A stretch of 64,000 nt of DNA from assembly GCA_018806915.1 (NCBI GenBank), contig JAGKQI010000071.1, forward strand, positions 248,001-312,000. Direction: 5' to 3'. Position numbers and translations under genes: made by a program. Shown here one piece after another: positions 32,731 to 43,633 of the stretch. Under the pieces are notes generated by a model. It saw only the letters and a list, made by a program, of their open reading frames with translations. It was not told where the DNA came from and made no database searches. Numbering within the stretch: the first letter of the stretch is position 1; each line of letters begins with the position of its first letter. Origin of the DNA: Phytophthora colocasiae (Eukaryota; Oomycota; Peronosporomycetes; Peronosporales; Peronosporaceae).

Positions 32731-34881
32731 CTAGTTGTCGATATCCCCTGCAAGTTCCAACAAGGAGATATTTGCTTCATCATCTAACAATGGTGATGGA
32801 ACAGGAGAATGAGCGATAGACATTCGTTTCACCGGACTGAATTCTTCTTCAAGAGCCTCACATATTTCCTCATCAGAAGATGAAGCTGAGGAGGAAGGAG
32901 AAGATAAAGCTGATGGTAAGTCCGTGTCCGATCGCCTTGAAGATAAATACGGGGGAAGTGGCGCTGGAGAAGGTGAAGGAGCAGACGGCAACGGGTGTGG
33001 CACCTCCCAGTCCACCGTCCCCGGTCGACACGAGCTTACTGGAGCTGTCACGTGTTTGATTCGAGCCTCAGCTTCGATTCGTTGGCGTCGCTCCACGTGT
33101 AGTTGCTTTCTTAACGCCGCGAGTTGTTCAAGCATGGCGTTTTGCAGCAAGTTCTTGGCCGTCTTGAGCTTCTCGAGCTGTGAACGCTGCGATTCAACCT
33201 GGCGTTCCAGTGCTTGCTGTTCTTCCAGTGACGACGCACTGATAGTCACAGCTTCACTCATGGCTTTGGCTGCGTCGTTCCGCTGCTTGGACAGAGCTTC
33301 CAGGTCCTTTAGAGCAGCCTCCATCGCCTCACGAAGAGCACTTTCCTCCGTCTGCTTCGTCTCCAGTTGTGCGAGTAGTTCACGGCGCGTGGAGTCCAAT
33401 GCGTCGAGCTCTGAACGCAACTGACGTCCAGTTGCTTCATGCTGATCGACGGTGGCTTGAAGCTCTCGACAGACATCCTTAGCAGCCAAGAAGTCCTCCT
33501 CCCACTTTTTCCGCGTGTTCTCCAACCGTTCCAACTGCTGCTTCATCTCGGTTTCTCGAGCTCTCAGGGCTGAAGTGGCTTCTTCTTGTTCATGTAAAGC
33601 AGCCAGAACTTTTTCGTGCTCGACTCGCTGTCTCTCCGTCTCCTGTTGTGAATTTTGAAGAATCACTTTCAGCCGCTGCTTTTCTTCTTCCCAGCATTCC
33701 AGTGCGTGCTGTGATCTCTCCTTTTCCTGTAGTCGTTGAGCCTGTTGGTCTTTAAGTCGCGCCTCAAGCTGGAACTTCTCTTCAGCTTGTTCGTGAATGA
33801 AACGCAGCAGCGTCGCCTTCTCGCACGCTGCGGTCTTAACATCACCTGAGAGCTGAGCCAACTGCTCGTCAAGTGCAGCTCGCTCCTTTTCCAAAGTGGC
33901 CAGTAAAACTTCACGAACTGTTCGAGCATCTTCCAGTCCCTCTTCGCGCTTCTGAGACGTTCTCAGCTGCGTTCCTAATACCGATACACGCTTCCTTTCT
34001 TGTGCCAACTGTAGAGCCAAAGCTTCTGCGTGGTCTTGTAGCTTCGCGATCTCGAACAAAAGACCGGTGTGTAGACAGCCGTTGAGCTCATACGACTCCA
34101 GGCGCGTGTCCAAAGCACGCTGCACAATGGAGAGTTTGTCCCTGGCTTCCTCTCGTTCTTGGTGAGTCTTTTCCAAAGCTTCATCCTTCTTTTTGAGCGT
34201 TTCTTCCAGTGCACGTAACCGGGTACTGAGCTCCAGATTGCACTGGGCCAAAGACTTGCCTTTGGTCCCCATGAAGAACCGATGCTCGATTTTCTTTGCG
34301 TAGTCTCGGTTGTAGATCGCCTGCTGCTCAAGCTGCTTGCGCTCCGACTGGATGCGATCAATCTGAGGTAGAATTCGTCAGTATTAAATGTCAGAGCAAC
34401 AAGAAGAAGCAGACACGTACCAAATGTCGAAGTTTAAAGATTTCTCGTTCCTGTTTTGCGTTGTGGCCTGTAACTTTCTTCATCTCACGACGTAGTTGGT
34501 CATTCTAGAGCAGTATCACCAACAGGTTTAGCAAGGAAACAAGCTAAGAAATGAACAAAACGACCTCTTCCTTACCTTCTCCGTAATTTTCTCCAAGTTG
34601 AGCCTCGTTCGGAAGTAGCGAGTCTCAAGAGACTTCAATTCGCGATTCAGAGCTGCCACGTGACTTGTGGGAGCAGGAAACACTCGCTCAGAGTCTACCA
34701 GTTCGCCTTGTTGGTTGCTGAAGTGATCAGGATGAAAATCGTTCAATTCATCCTTCCCGTCCACTTCATCTGTTTTACTTCTCCTTCTCTGGCCCTTCCT
34801 TCCTTGATCTGGAACTTCTTCGTCATTAACGCTACCATTCGCTCCAATAGCTTGCTCTCCTCGCATTTGCTTGCTCACCAT
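32731..34881 (-). CDS. Long coiled-coil protein, unknown function
   Basis: Three exons (34881-34576, 34504-34421, 34362-32731) with clean GTAAGG and GTACGT donors give 673 aa. Residues 1-65 are polar and basic. From about 68 to 560 the sequence is an almost unbroken coiled coil: VAALNRELKSLETRYFRTRL, HLIDRIQSERKQLEQQ, and many Lys/Glu/Gln heptads. The tail (570-673) is Ser/Pro-rich and acidic (RRSDTDLPSALSSPSSSASS). Residues 104-210 (conserved-looking, including RFFMGTKGKSLAQCN) may be the functional core. I do not recognise the family. It is convergent with the 7TM-phosphatase gene, 60 bp between stops. Confidence 0.7.
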
Positions 34882-35138
34882 GTCGGCTCGTCGACTGTGT
34901 TGCTATTTCCATGGGCTCCGCTTACATGTTGTCGTCGTTTCAGTCCAGCGCGACGTTATACTAGCACCGTCCCAGCACATTCAAGAGCAAGGCACAAGTT
35001 AGTACAGACAACGGCAATGCACAAGGCAATAATCGAGCAACAGGAGTGTGTATGCAAAAATGCACAATGTAAAAAGAGATGGCTATCAAAGAGGCACACA
35101 TGTTACAGGGCTCGACTCCTGTCAGCGGTCCGGCCCGC

Positions 35139-36908
35139 TTATCTGCCCTCGATGCTCACACCGGTTGCGCGCTTGGTCTTCCTGCCAGGCCTAGCAATCT
35201 CCTGCATACGTTTGGCCAAACGCGCCTTACGCGAATCTGGGTCCACCTTCTTGGCTTGTACGGCGTTCATGTCGATCTTCGACTGAGGACGAAGCAAGAA
35301 ATCAATGTGCAGTTGCTCTGGCAGCTCTGCACGCTCTGAGATATCGGGCTTCACGTCCGGATCGGCATTGCGAGCACTAAACACGTTCCCACCGCGCTCT
35401 GTGGTGCGTGCTTTGCTCTTTGACTTCTTCTGTCTGCGACTGTTTTCAACAATTTACAGGTCAGAGGCAACAGCATTCCATGAGATAAAACAAACTACGT
35501 ACGCTCGCTCACGACGGCGGTAAATCTCGTTCTCGGCCTTTTCAGCTTCCAACTCGGCCAGCTTCGAAAAGTCCAACGTCTTGTTGAACACGGCACGGCT
35601 CCAACGCTCTACCAAGCTGCGGCAAAGCTCCTTGTTTTCAGGTGTCTGCAAATGATCATCGACGCATCAGTATCCTACACAAGCTCTGTCGTTGCTCTTT
35701 CCATACCTCCTGGGGGTGCTTCATCAGCACCATTACCACCTTTCCGAGCCCGCTGCGCTTCAAATGCTCCTTAAAGACAGGCATCTTGCTGACCATCTCC
35801 AGCATCTTCGTACGCAAGCCGACGTTCGGCAATGAGCCGTCGTCCAGAGGCTGGATCCACTTCTTGACAATCTGTTCCCACAATTCAAATACTAATTAGC
35901 ACAACATCGAGTTCTCTAGAGCCAACTACGTACCGTAAGCAGGTCGAAATCAAGCAACATGGGCTGGAACTGCAACTTGCGCAGGATATGCAGCGCATTA
36001 TCCACAAACTTGATCTTCTCCAGAGCCGGCCGGCGCTCCGCAATACTCGCGAGGTCGTCGGCATAAGCCTTGTCCATGCGGTAGAGCACCTCCTGCGTGA
36101 TCTGCTCCATCTCCTGCGGCGACAGGTTGAGTTTGGAGCGGGAGCGTCCAGTCTTTAAGGACTTGAGCGTTCGGTCAAAAAAGTCGTCCTTCTGCTGCTG
36201 AGTCTGCTCAGGTTCGTCCAGCGGACGCTCGTCGTCGAACTGTTGACGGTCTTCGGCGTATTCGCCCAGCACGTCCGCCAGGTCGTCATCTCCGTCAATG
36301 AAGTCATCATCGTCCTTGTTGGCCACTGCTTCGTCCCCAGAGTCGTATTCATCTCCTTCTGGACGGCGTTTACGGTCTTCGTCATTGTCTCGGGACTTTT
36401 TGACACGCTTGGAAGGAGGAGAAGCTGGACGTTTGGCAGGTTTTTCCTCCTCCTCGTCACTCTCCGAGTCCGAGCCGAATAGACTGAGCAATAGTAGTGA
36501 TACACAAAAACGTTAGTAAAAGTACTACTGGTTACAGCGTGTCGAAAATACTTGTCGAAAATACCCGGAAGCATCGGCTGTGGTGGTGGTCGAAGCTGTC
36601 GAAAATACAAGTACATAGTGAGGAAGAGGGATACAGAGGAGCAAGCAGCGTGGATAGATAGGATTTTGTGCTAGCTATCCTTTGCTTTTACAACGAAGAG
36701 TAATACGTACTGCGAGGGATTTCTTCGTTGCCGGAGTCGTCCGAGTCCTCATCGCCGAACATCTCGTTAATGCTGCGCTTTTTGCGCTCATCCTCTGTTG
36801 ACAATGGACGTGAGTGGGTAGCAGAGGCAGAAGAACACGCAGGAGATCAGTGGAAGTGCGAGGAAAGCGAGCCGCAGACGCACGAGACGTACCGTCGGAG
36901 TTTCCCAT
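35139..36908 (-). CDS. IWS1: IWS1/Spn1 transcription elongation factor
   Basis: Seven exons (36908-36893, 36794-36711, 36597-36567, 36483-35934, 35871-35707, 35645-35503, 35439-35139) join to 429 aa. Spn1/IWS1 binds Spt6 and elongating RNA polymerase II and helps mRNA processing. The N-terminal half is acidic and charged (FGSDSESDEEEEKPAKRP, DDDDFIDGDDDLADVLGEY). The conserved TFIIS N-terminal-like (LW) domain spans about 165-310: FVDNALHILRKLQF, IVKKWIQPLDDGSLPNVGLR, FKEHLKRSGLGKVVMVLMKH and VERWSRAVFNKTLDF. The basic C-terminus (RPGRKTKRATGV) follows. The first exon is 16 nt and the third only 31 nt, flanked by repeats in its introns; this small-exon model is supported by frame but needs transcripts. 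Confidence 0.9.
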
Positions 36909-37623
36909 GGTGGTGCTGTGGAGTCGTTCCTAGCACTTTTTGACACTTGGTGTCAAAAGGACCTGGCCTAGCTTTTTGTCTGGGCTGATTTTGGCGTCGC
37001 AACTCACGGTGGTTGGGGATAGACCCCAACCACCGCAAAAATGAGCTCGTATCCAGTGCTTCATCGTGGTGGTGTGCTCGCTACAAGCACTCCTCTGCTG
37101 TGGCGCAATGCAGGTACATGTCGTGAAGATACCTTCTAAACGTATGCCAAGTTACGCCTCTCATTTCGCTGTATTGAGCGCGCTAGACTGGTGTGATGTT
37201 TACCCCAACTGCACTACCTGCCATACAACCCATGTACGTCACCCACCCACCTTCCTGGCTGCCTCGCCTTCGCTGCCTTCGCCTCACTTTCGATGCCTTC
37301 GCCTCACTTTTCAATCTGGCACACGTTGGTTGTACAGTACAACTTGTCCTAGTAGAACACTACCAACTTGGTAGTACGGCAGCATCTTGTATACTACGTA
37401 GCATTTATTTAATAAGCAGCCGAGACTCGCCCGCTCGTTGGGGCATCCGCTTTGCGGCGTTCATACGGTGTACAAAAGACAGCACGGCAGGCATGGACGA
37501 GTGAGTGGTAGCTGTATCCGCGGCTCGAAACAAAAAAGATCAACCTGCCACAACCAGTCTCCTTTAACTCGCCTGCACCGCCGTTAGGAGGAGAATTATA
37601 CTATCGCCTCTCGTCGGCGCATT
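36909..37623. other. IWS1 upstream region with hairpin
   Basis: A perfect 12-bp hairpin (CGGTGGTTGGGG, 37007-37018, pairing with 37024-37035) lies about 100 bp upstream of the IWS1 ATG. Near 37274-37310 the 17-mer TGCCTTCGCCTCACTTT occurs twice at a 20-bp period. No supported gene. Confidence 0.5.
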
Positions 37624-38501
37624 TTACATGATCACGCATGGCGCACAGCACTGTGCATTGGCAGCCGTCTCTTCCTCCGCTGTCTTGGCCGCAGTCGACG
37701 GTGCCACCACGGACCGGGTCACCTGTTGGTTGGTATTCACCATCGGATACTTTGGCGGACTGCCGCTCGTACTCGGTACCACTGGATTCGAGGCTTCTGC
37801 GTGTGAAAACGACGCGCGTGCGATCAAATTGGCGTTCGGCACCACAGGGTTCGGAGCGTCCGCATGAGACAGTGACAACCTGGCGATAGCAGCAGCATTG
37901 GGCACCACGGGGTTCTGCGTCTCGACGTACGACAAGGACAAGGATGAGCGACGACTGCCTGAGTCTGATGACGCGTTTCGCGGACGTCGACCGCCGTATT
38001 CACTGGACGCGTCGCTCTCGGCGTCCATGTGCTCACTTCGGAGACTAAAGACCTCGGAGGGCGTGCCTTCGGGCCGGTATTGCCGTGCTTGCAGTCCCTT
38101 GACCCATCGAGCAGCGTCGTCCTGACTGTCAGCCCTGAGCAAATACGACTGCTCTCCGATGGCAATGGAGAACTCGAGTTTGTCGCTGTCCACAGGGTTA
38201 AAGTCGATGGTTTGTGTACGCCACAGGTCGATACACGCCAGCAACTTCTCACTCTCTCGGTTCTAAAGTCGAAACAAGCGTAGGTTAGGATGGTATGGAT
38301 ATTGTAACTATAGACAAATGCGTTTTTACCTTGTAGTATGTGAGATAATGCGTAGTGGCTTCAAAGTAGCGACGCTGCCACCGGTCGTGACGCGACTTCT
38401 TGCGTAAATAACCTACCCAAAGTAGAGTTAATTAGCGTCTCAGTTAGGTGAAGACACAGCAGCAGTAGAACCAGTTTACCTTTTAGCTCCGGGAGATCCA
38501 T
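37624..38501 (-). CDS. Small PH-domain protein with C-terminal CaaX box
   Basis: Three exons (38501-38480, 38412-38330, 38262-37624) give 247 aa. Residues 7-95 form a pleckstrin-homology domain: GYLRKKSRHDRWQRRYFEA at the N-terminus, LRADSQDDAARWVKGLQARQ at the C-terminal helix with its invariant Trp. PH domains bind phosphoinositides or proteins at membranes. After a Ser-rich linker come three copies of a roughly 20-residue repeat built around NPVVPN and ARxSxSHAxA. The last residues are CCAPCVIM: CVIM is a CaaX box predicted to be farnesylated, with nearby cysteines that could be palmitoylated. The design suggests stable attachment to the plasma membrane or endomembranes. Confidence 0.85.
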
Positions 38502-38899
38502 AGCCGCCTGTAGCTCGAACTAATTCGTAGTGTCTAACCGAACGACGAGGTGGATAAGGATGAATATATACGTCTTTCCGACAGATAAGTGAGCAAGATT
38601 TTTTTCCTTGCCGTCCTTTACAAACAACAGCCAATAAAATCTCGACTTAAAGATATTCTATCCAATCAAATCAGACTGTGGTAGGGAAAACTATTCCGAC
38701 AGTTCCCTGCATATATTTGTCGGAATTGCTGTCAAAATATGGATATTATCATAATAAAACTCAGCACAAAAAGTATTTTCTAAATATTTTAGTGATTCAG
38801 ACAACTAGGCGTTTTCCTACAGTAGGAATACACTATTCTACGTAGCAAGACACTGGTGGACAGTCACCAGTGCATAACGAAAAGGTCCTTGCGGTCAAT
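38502..38899. other. PH-gene promoter and Crypton left flank
   Basis: TATCCAATCAAATCAGACT at 38659-38677 is a CCAAT-containing 19-mer that recurs exactly at 43531-43549 in another promoter. It lies 158 bp upstream of the PH gene start. The left boundary of the Crypton lies somewhere in this stretch; I could not identify its short direct repeat. Confidence 0.5.
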
Positions 38900-41005
38900 A
38901 TGAGCCTCTCAGCGTTTGTGCCTACAAACACCCAGAAGGCACGAACGACTGCGATCAGCGCGTTCGATAGAATGCTGGAGCTCGAGGGTGTCAGCATGGA
39001 ATTGTTTCGTGCTAGCATGCTTACAGACCCTTCAGGAAAACGCTTAGCTGCAACAATGGACCGGTTCGGCTATTATCTCGCCACAAATGACGGTAAGAAA
39101 GGTAAGCTAGCTCGTAACACTGCTACATCGTACTATAGAAATGTGAAGCTGTGGCTATTTGATGAGTTCCGCATCTGCGTTTACCCACGGAAATGAACTT
39201 GTTAAAACAAGGGAAAACTCTAGATAAACATTGCTTAAAACGTGAGAAAGGAGGGCTTGTTAACAAAGCACCACCGTGTACTAAAGAGGACTTAGGTTCT
39301 CTAATTCGTTATGTGTATAGTAATGCGCGTGTCACTTCGGACTACCAAGATGCTGCGCTAGCCTGCCTCATGTGGCATTGCTTCGGGCGCTCGTCAGATC
39401 TAGGCTACCTACGCAAGCAACACGTGTCAGTATCAGCGGATGGTGTCTTCTACCTGCGGCTTCTCCGGGTTAAAACGGCTGAGGAACAAGGGTTAACGCT
39501 CGTACCTGATAAGGAGGACTTCCTTACATGCCCAATCCACTCGCTCGCAGTAGCTCTCGTGATGCAGACCGCGCCCTGCCCAGCTCTGCTCAGCCAGCTC
39601 CCAGAGCTTGCGGTGGCAAGTGAGCCGCTAGTCCCCGGTGTGGCATTGCAGGACTTGCTCGAAGCCGATCCTGCGATACTCAGGGTCGGAAGGATGGCGC
39701 CTTCGTCTACGATCGCCGCTTCTGCTCCCAGCTGTCGCCCAAGCCCCGGTCCTACAAGCAAAGAAGCACAAGTGAGCAGCACAACAAAGTCGAATGCAGG
39801 GGAGAAAACCCGTGGAGAGGACGGTGTTCAGGCGTACGTTAACCGCCTCCTCAAGCGCGTCGCTGAGCCGCTGGAGCCAACACCGACTTGACATCCCACT
39901 CCTTCAGGCGCGGAGGCGCCCAACATACCAACGGAGATGATCGCCTTGCTGCCCAGTGGATCTTCGACCGCGGCGCGTGGGACATGAGCAAGGTCAACAA
40001 AGGCTTTGCCTACGTGTATAACACGCCGCGGGAGGACCGGAAGGTTGCGCGAGTGCTGAGCGGGTGGAGGAGGCCGACGCAGCTCCTGTCGTTCTTGACA
40101 CTGCAGCGCTGGACCATGGATCTCAAGAGCGGCTGGCATGCTTGAGTCAATTCTTGTTTAGCACCTGTACAGGACTCAAGGAAAGCAATCTCAACGTTAG
40201 CAGCAAGGTCCTCACCGTCCTCACAGCGTACCTGGTCCGCTACTACCCGCAGTTGAAAGCGCTTGCTCCGGACGCCCCGGTCGTAGATCGCGTAGGAGAG
40301 TGCTTGGGCTCAGCAGGGATCTCGGAGGCCGACGCGCTAGCCTTGTCGGTTGCGCTTAATGAGCAAGCTTCACCTGAACCTGTAAAGAACAAGAACAGGA
40401 GGACAAGATGCACACATGCCAAGTACATCATCACCTTTTCGCTGTCATTGATGAGCTTATCGCCTCAAACCGGGCCCTCTGCGCGCCTTACTATCGTCGA
40501 ATCCGCGTTTCTAAAATCTAAACGAAAACAAGCACCCGAAGAACAACCACAAGAACAAACCACGTTAGATCAAGAGCCAAGACCCAAGCGCAGAAAGAAA
40601 GCGACTACAAACCTGTCCAGCGCCTGGTTTGAATGGTACACGCGGGTGCCTCGTGTCTGGAACTCTGCTGATCGCCAGAAGAAGTCAGAGTATCGCCACG
40701 TCATCGCCTTCATGAAGCTCTTCCTGACTGACGGCTTCGCGCTCGACCCCAACGCTCCGGACTACAAGGACAAAGTGTTGGACACCGGACGTCGGGCTGA
40801 GAAAGCAGTGCTTGACTTCTTAAAGTCGCGGAACGTCAATGCGAAGGGAGCTGGGAGCGTCTTGCGCGTTCTGCGCCCACTTCACAAGAGCGGCGTCTTC
40901 GACGATCACATCGCCGCATACAGGACGCTAGTTGCTGTCGGAAGAATCGCTGATCCTGCACCTGCGGACACCCAAGACATCCTAGCCACTGTAGGACATG
41001 TCTAA
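38900..41005 (+). mobile_element. Crypton (tyrosine-recombinase transposon), decayed
   Basis: Coding pieces in successive frames cover a Crypton recombinase. Piece 1 (38900-39196) is the SAM-like N-terminal DNA-binding region (NTATSYYRNVKLWLFDEF). Piece 2 (39193-39891) has MWHCFGRSSDLGYLRKQHVS with the catalytic Arg. Piece 3 (39888-40145) has SHSFRRGGAQHTNGDD (the HxxR pair) and KGFAYVYNTPRED with the tyrosine nucleophile region. Piece 4 (40064-41005) continues to a C-terminal GCR1_C-like DNA-binding domain (AWFEWYTRVPRVWNSADRQ, then KSEYRHVIAFMKLFL). That domain marks the fungal/oomycete CryptonF group. Cryptons move as circular DNA by recombinase and have no DDE enzyme or long inverted ends. 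Each junction is a -1 frame change, so no intact enzyme is encoded as the sequence stands. Confidence 0.88.
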
Positions 41006-42066
41006 ACCGGTTAGATTGCATCAGTAATTCTTTAAAAAACGCACCACCACCACAGCGCCAAAACCTCACAGGACACAGGATTTCCAGTACTCATCTGCAG
41101 CAGCACTTCATTGTATCAGAGGCACGACACAGCAGGAACTCGACGCGGCCATGCCAAGTGCAGATGCACGGCACTGAAGCGCAATGGCCGCTGCACCAGC
41201 AACCAGCGCCAAACTTGAATGATAACACCGGCCTGAATTGAACAGGCACCTCAGAGCCGAAGCTCTGCGCTCTTGCCATTGAGCTACGGTGTTGGAATTA
41301 AGGGGGGGCTGGAGTCGACGTCTGCTGAGGCTTGATCGTGAGCTCTGAAAAAAGAAGACTGAGAGCGTGGGCCACGTGTCGGCAAACTGGCAGCCAATAG
41401 CTTTCGTTGGGACAGAAGGCTATTGGTTATTGGCTGATGGACTTACCAATCAAAAACTTATCATTGACTACAGCTTCTGATTGGACCATGCACGAGCTAA
41501 TAATATGCCTTGTAGGAGCTGGACTGCTTCTAATTGTAGCCCCTCTGCCAAGAAGCTGGTCTCATTAATGAATATACCGGCTCATGTGCACATGTGCTCT
41601 GGAGCAAATATGCTTGAATACACAAAATAGCGTTTTTCTCGGCCCAGAGGCCTCTAGAGGCGATTTCCTCGCGGTTGTATGAAAGTATGAAAGCTGACTT
41701 GAAACGATAAATGTACCGTACATAATGTATAACTTACGATTTTTCACTATTTCCGATTTGCCCTGGCTTTGGCGAGTTTCCTGCTTGTCGAAAAATGTAG
41801 GGATGTCGGAACGGCCGCGATATGGAAAATGCCAACAAATCAGGGATTGGGGACACGGAGTTTCACTATGGTTGAATGTGTACACCACGCGTACACCAAG
41901 TTGTAAGTAGAACTTTCCACCAGTATGCGCTTGACCTTGCGATTGATGAATGACTGCTTCTCCTCTGAATCTTTTCTTCGTGTGACAGCATTTGACAATT
42001 CTAGTTTGAGAAAAAATTGGAGAAGTATTTGGTGATATGGCTTCATCTTTTTGATTGCCACCACCA
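41006..42066. other. Intergenic region between Crypton and renalase-like gene
   Basis: Holds the tRNA-like sequence at 41224-41293, CCAAT-type boxes near 41448 (CCAATCA), and otherwise nothing I can support. Confidence 0.45.
41224..41293 (-). tRNA. tRNA-like sequence (pseudogene or SINE head)
   Basis: On the minus strand, acceptor stem AACACCG/CGGTGTT, D stem GCTC/GAGC and T stem GCCTG/CAGGC are all perfect. The anticodon arm is CAGAG-CTTCGG-CTCTG, one nt short of a normal 7-nt loop, and the total is 70 nt. A-box and B-box-like sequences are present (TAGCTCAATGGC, TGTTCAATTCA). The shortened loop makes it doubtful as a working tRNA, and no anticodon can be assigned safely. It could be a tRNA pseudogene or the head of a tRNA-derived SINE. 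Confidence 0.55.
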
Positions 42067-43452
42067 TCAAAGAGAACTTCCGATATCCTTGCCCTGTAAA
42101 AAGTTGGCAGCCGTTTTAGCAGACAAAAGGCAATTGTCGAAGCCCGATCCGAGGAAACTGTCGCCGGCTACGATGATGCGTGGGTTGGTGCTGAGAACGA
42201 GAGCAGCTACCGGATCCTCTCCCTCCGCAGTGTTTGGGTCGTGGTAAGGCACGGTCACCTGCGAGATACTGTACGATGTACGATGTCATGAGTCAAAAGC
42301 ATCTGGGGACACTAGCGAAATACAATAGCAAACGTACCGCCAACGGTGTAAACGAGCATCGTGTTCAGCTGGAAGAGATGGTAACACCTCCCGCAGTTCC
42401 TTGGTGATAATAGCCAGGATCTCGTCGTTGGGGCGAGTGTCATCTATGAATGCTGAGCCGAAGGGCACTGACGTGTGTACGATCAGCGACGGTGGAGACT
42501 TGTCACTAGCGCGTTTCTTGCGGTGATCCCAGCACAGGAAGCGGACGACATCACTCTCGTTGTTGGAAACGTATTTGGCTGTCCACACCAGCTCCTCCAC
42601 TGTTGGAATTGCCTTTTCGTCGAAAACGTAGGCTGCAGCAAAACGCTGAGAGTATGTCACACTTTCCAACGCGCGCATAATTTCCGGCGCGACGTGGAAA
42701 GAGTTGCTTTTCTTGAGAATTGCAAGGACCTGGTGAAGTGCACAACATCACATCAATTGAGCATTGAGACGGCACGAAAAAAATCTTTAACCGAAGGATC
42801 GTACGTTCGGAATGGGGCACGTCAACACCAATTCCTCCACAACTTCCTCCTTCCCGTCATTCGTTGTCACTTGTATGCTCTTGTCATCCAATACCTGAAA
42901 ACTCTCCAAGTGCGTCGACAACTTCGCCTCGGTACCTGATCACAATTAAGCATAAAATCGTAAACCATCTTCACTACACCGTAATCTCCAGCCATTTCCT
43001 CAGTAAACTCACCCTCCAATAAATGCTCCACCATGGCTCGAAAGCCCTTCCCGTCTGGGGAAACGAGGTGCGACTTCACAGGTCCCTTGTGCGGGTCATC
43101 AGCGATTTCGTTCTCGGCGAATGGCACCAAATGGCCGCTGTTTGTTAATTTCTGACGGAAATCGTCGTTGTGATCTGACTTGGGCGTCCAGTATTGCGCC
43201 CCCATGTCCACATGGACGTTCCGCTGCTTCGGGAAGGACCTTTAACATAACCAATTCCATCAGCACTAGGACAGTTGATACATCTCTACCTCTGTCGCTT
43301 TACCTGGCCATAACACGCCCCCCTAGGATGCTATTGCGGTCCCAAACCATGACGTCCGACACATATCCTCTAGTGAGCTTAGCTTCTTGCAACAGTCGCG
43401 CCAAGGCAGCGCCTGTCAAGCCTCCGCCTACGATCAGCGTTCTACTCACCAT
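42067..43452 (-). CDS. Renalase-like FAD/NAD(P)-dependent oxidoreductase
   Basis: Five exons (43452-43304, 43239-42980, 42935-42805, 42729-42338, 42268-42067) join in frame to 377 aa; the shortest intron is 44 bp. Renalase-family flavoproteins oxidise abnormal dihydro forms of NAD(P). The N-terminal Rossmann motif is TLIVGGGLTGAALARLL. GGR follows the second strand (ILGGRVMAR), then VDMGAQYW, matching the renalase DLGAQY. Later conserved stretches are LVLTCPIP, LESVTYSQRFAAAYVF, PPSLIVHTSVPFG, LHRWRISQV and a C-terminal FAD site (IIVAGDSFLGSGFDNCLLSA). The long open frame that reads through the second intron is not conserved and was discarded. It is divergent from the next gene, with 181 bp between starts. 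Confidence 0.88.
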
Positions 43453-43633
43453 TATTGTCTTGATTTGATACAGTTGAAGCCGGAGGATACTTTGCCTCTT
43501 ATTGGTCAATACTAAAATTGGAAGAGACGTTATCCAATCAAATCAGACTATTCCATTTATAGATAGAGGGCGCGGGGTAGGGTCCTGCTTGTCCTGATAC
43601 AAAACTGGCCGGAAGAAGACTACACTTGGGACG
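43453..43633. promoter_or_regulatory. Bidirectional promoter with CCAAT boxes
   Basis: 181 bp between two divergent start codons. It carries ATTGG (43501-43505, the reverse of CCAAT) and TATCCAATCAAATCAGACT (43531-43549), the same 19-mer found upstream of the PH gene. CCAAT boxes in both orientations fit a shared NF-Y-type promoter; factor binding is inferred. Confidence 0.6.

Noticed and set aside
35097..35145. GGCTCGACTCC-like B box as a possible tRNA
   Set aside because: No matching stems or A box; it lies at the 3' end of IWS1.
42867..42979. Continuation of the renalase-like exon 2 frame (basic VPRRSCRR stretch)
   Set aside because: A 44-bp intron (42979-42936) gives a better match to the family; the read-through is not conserved.
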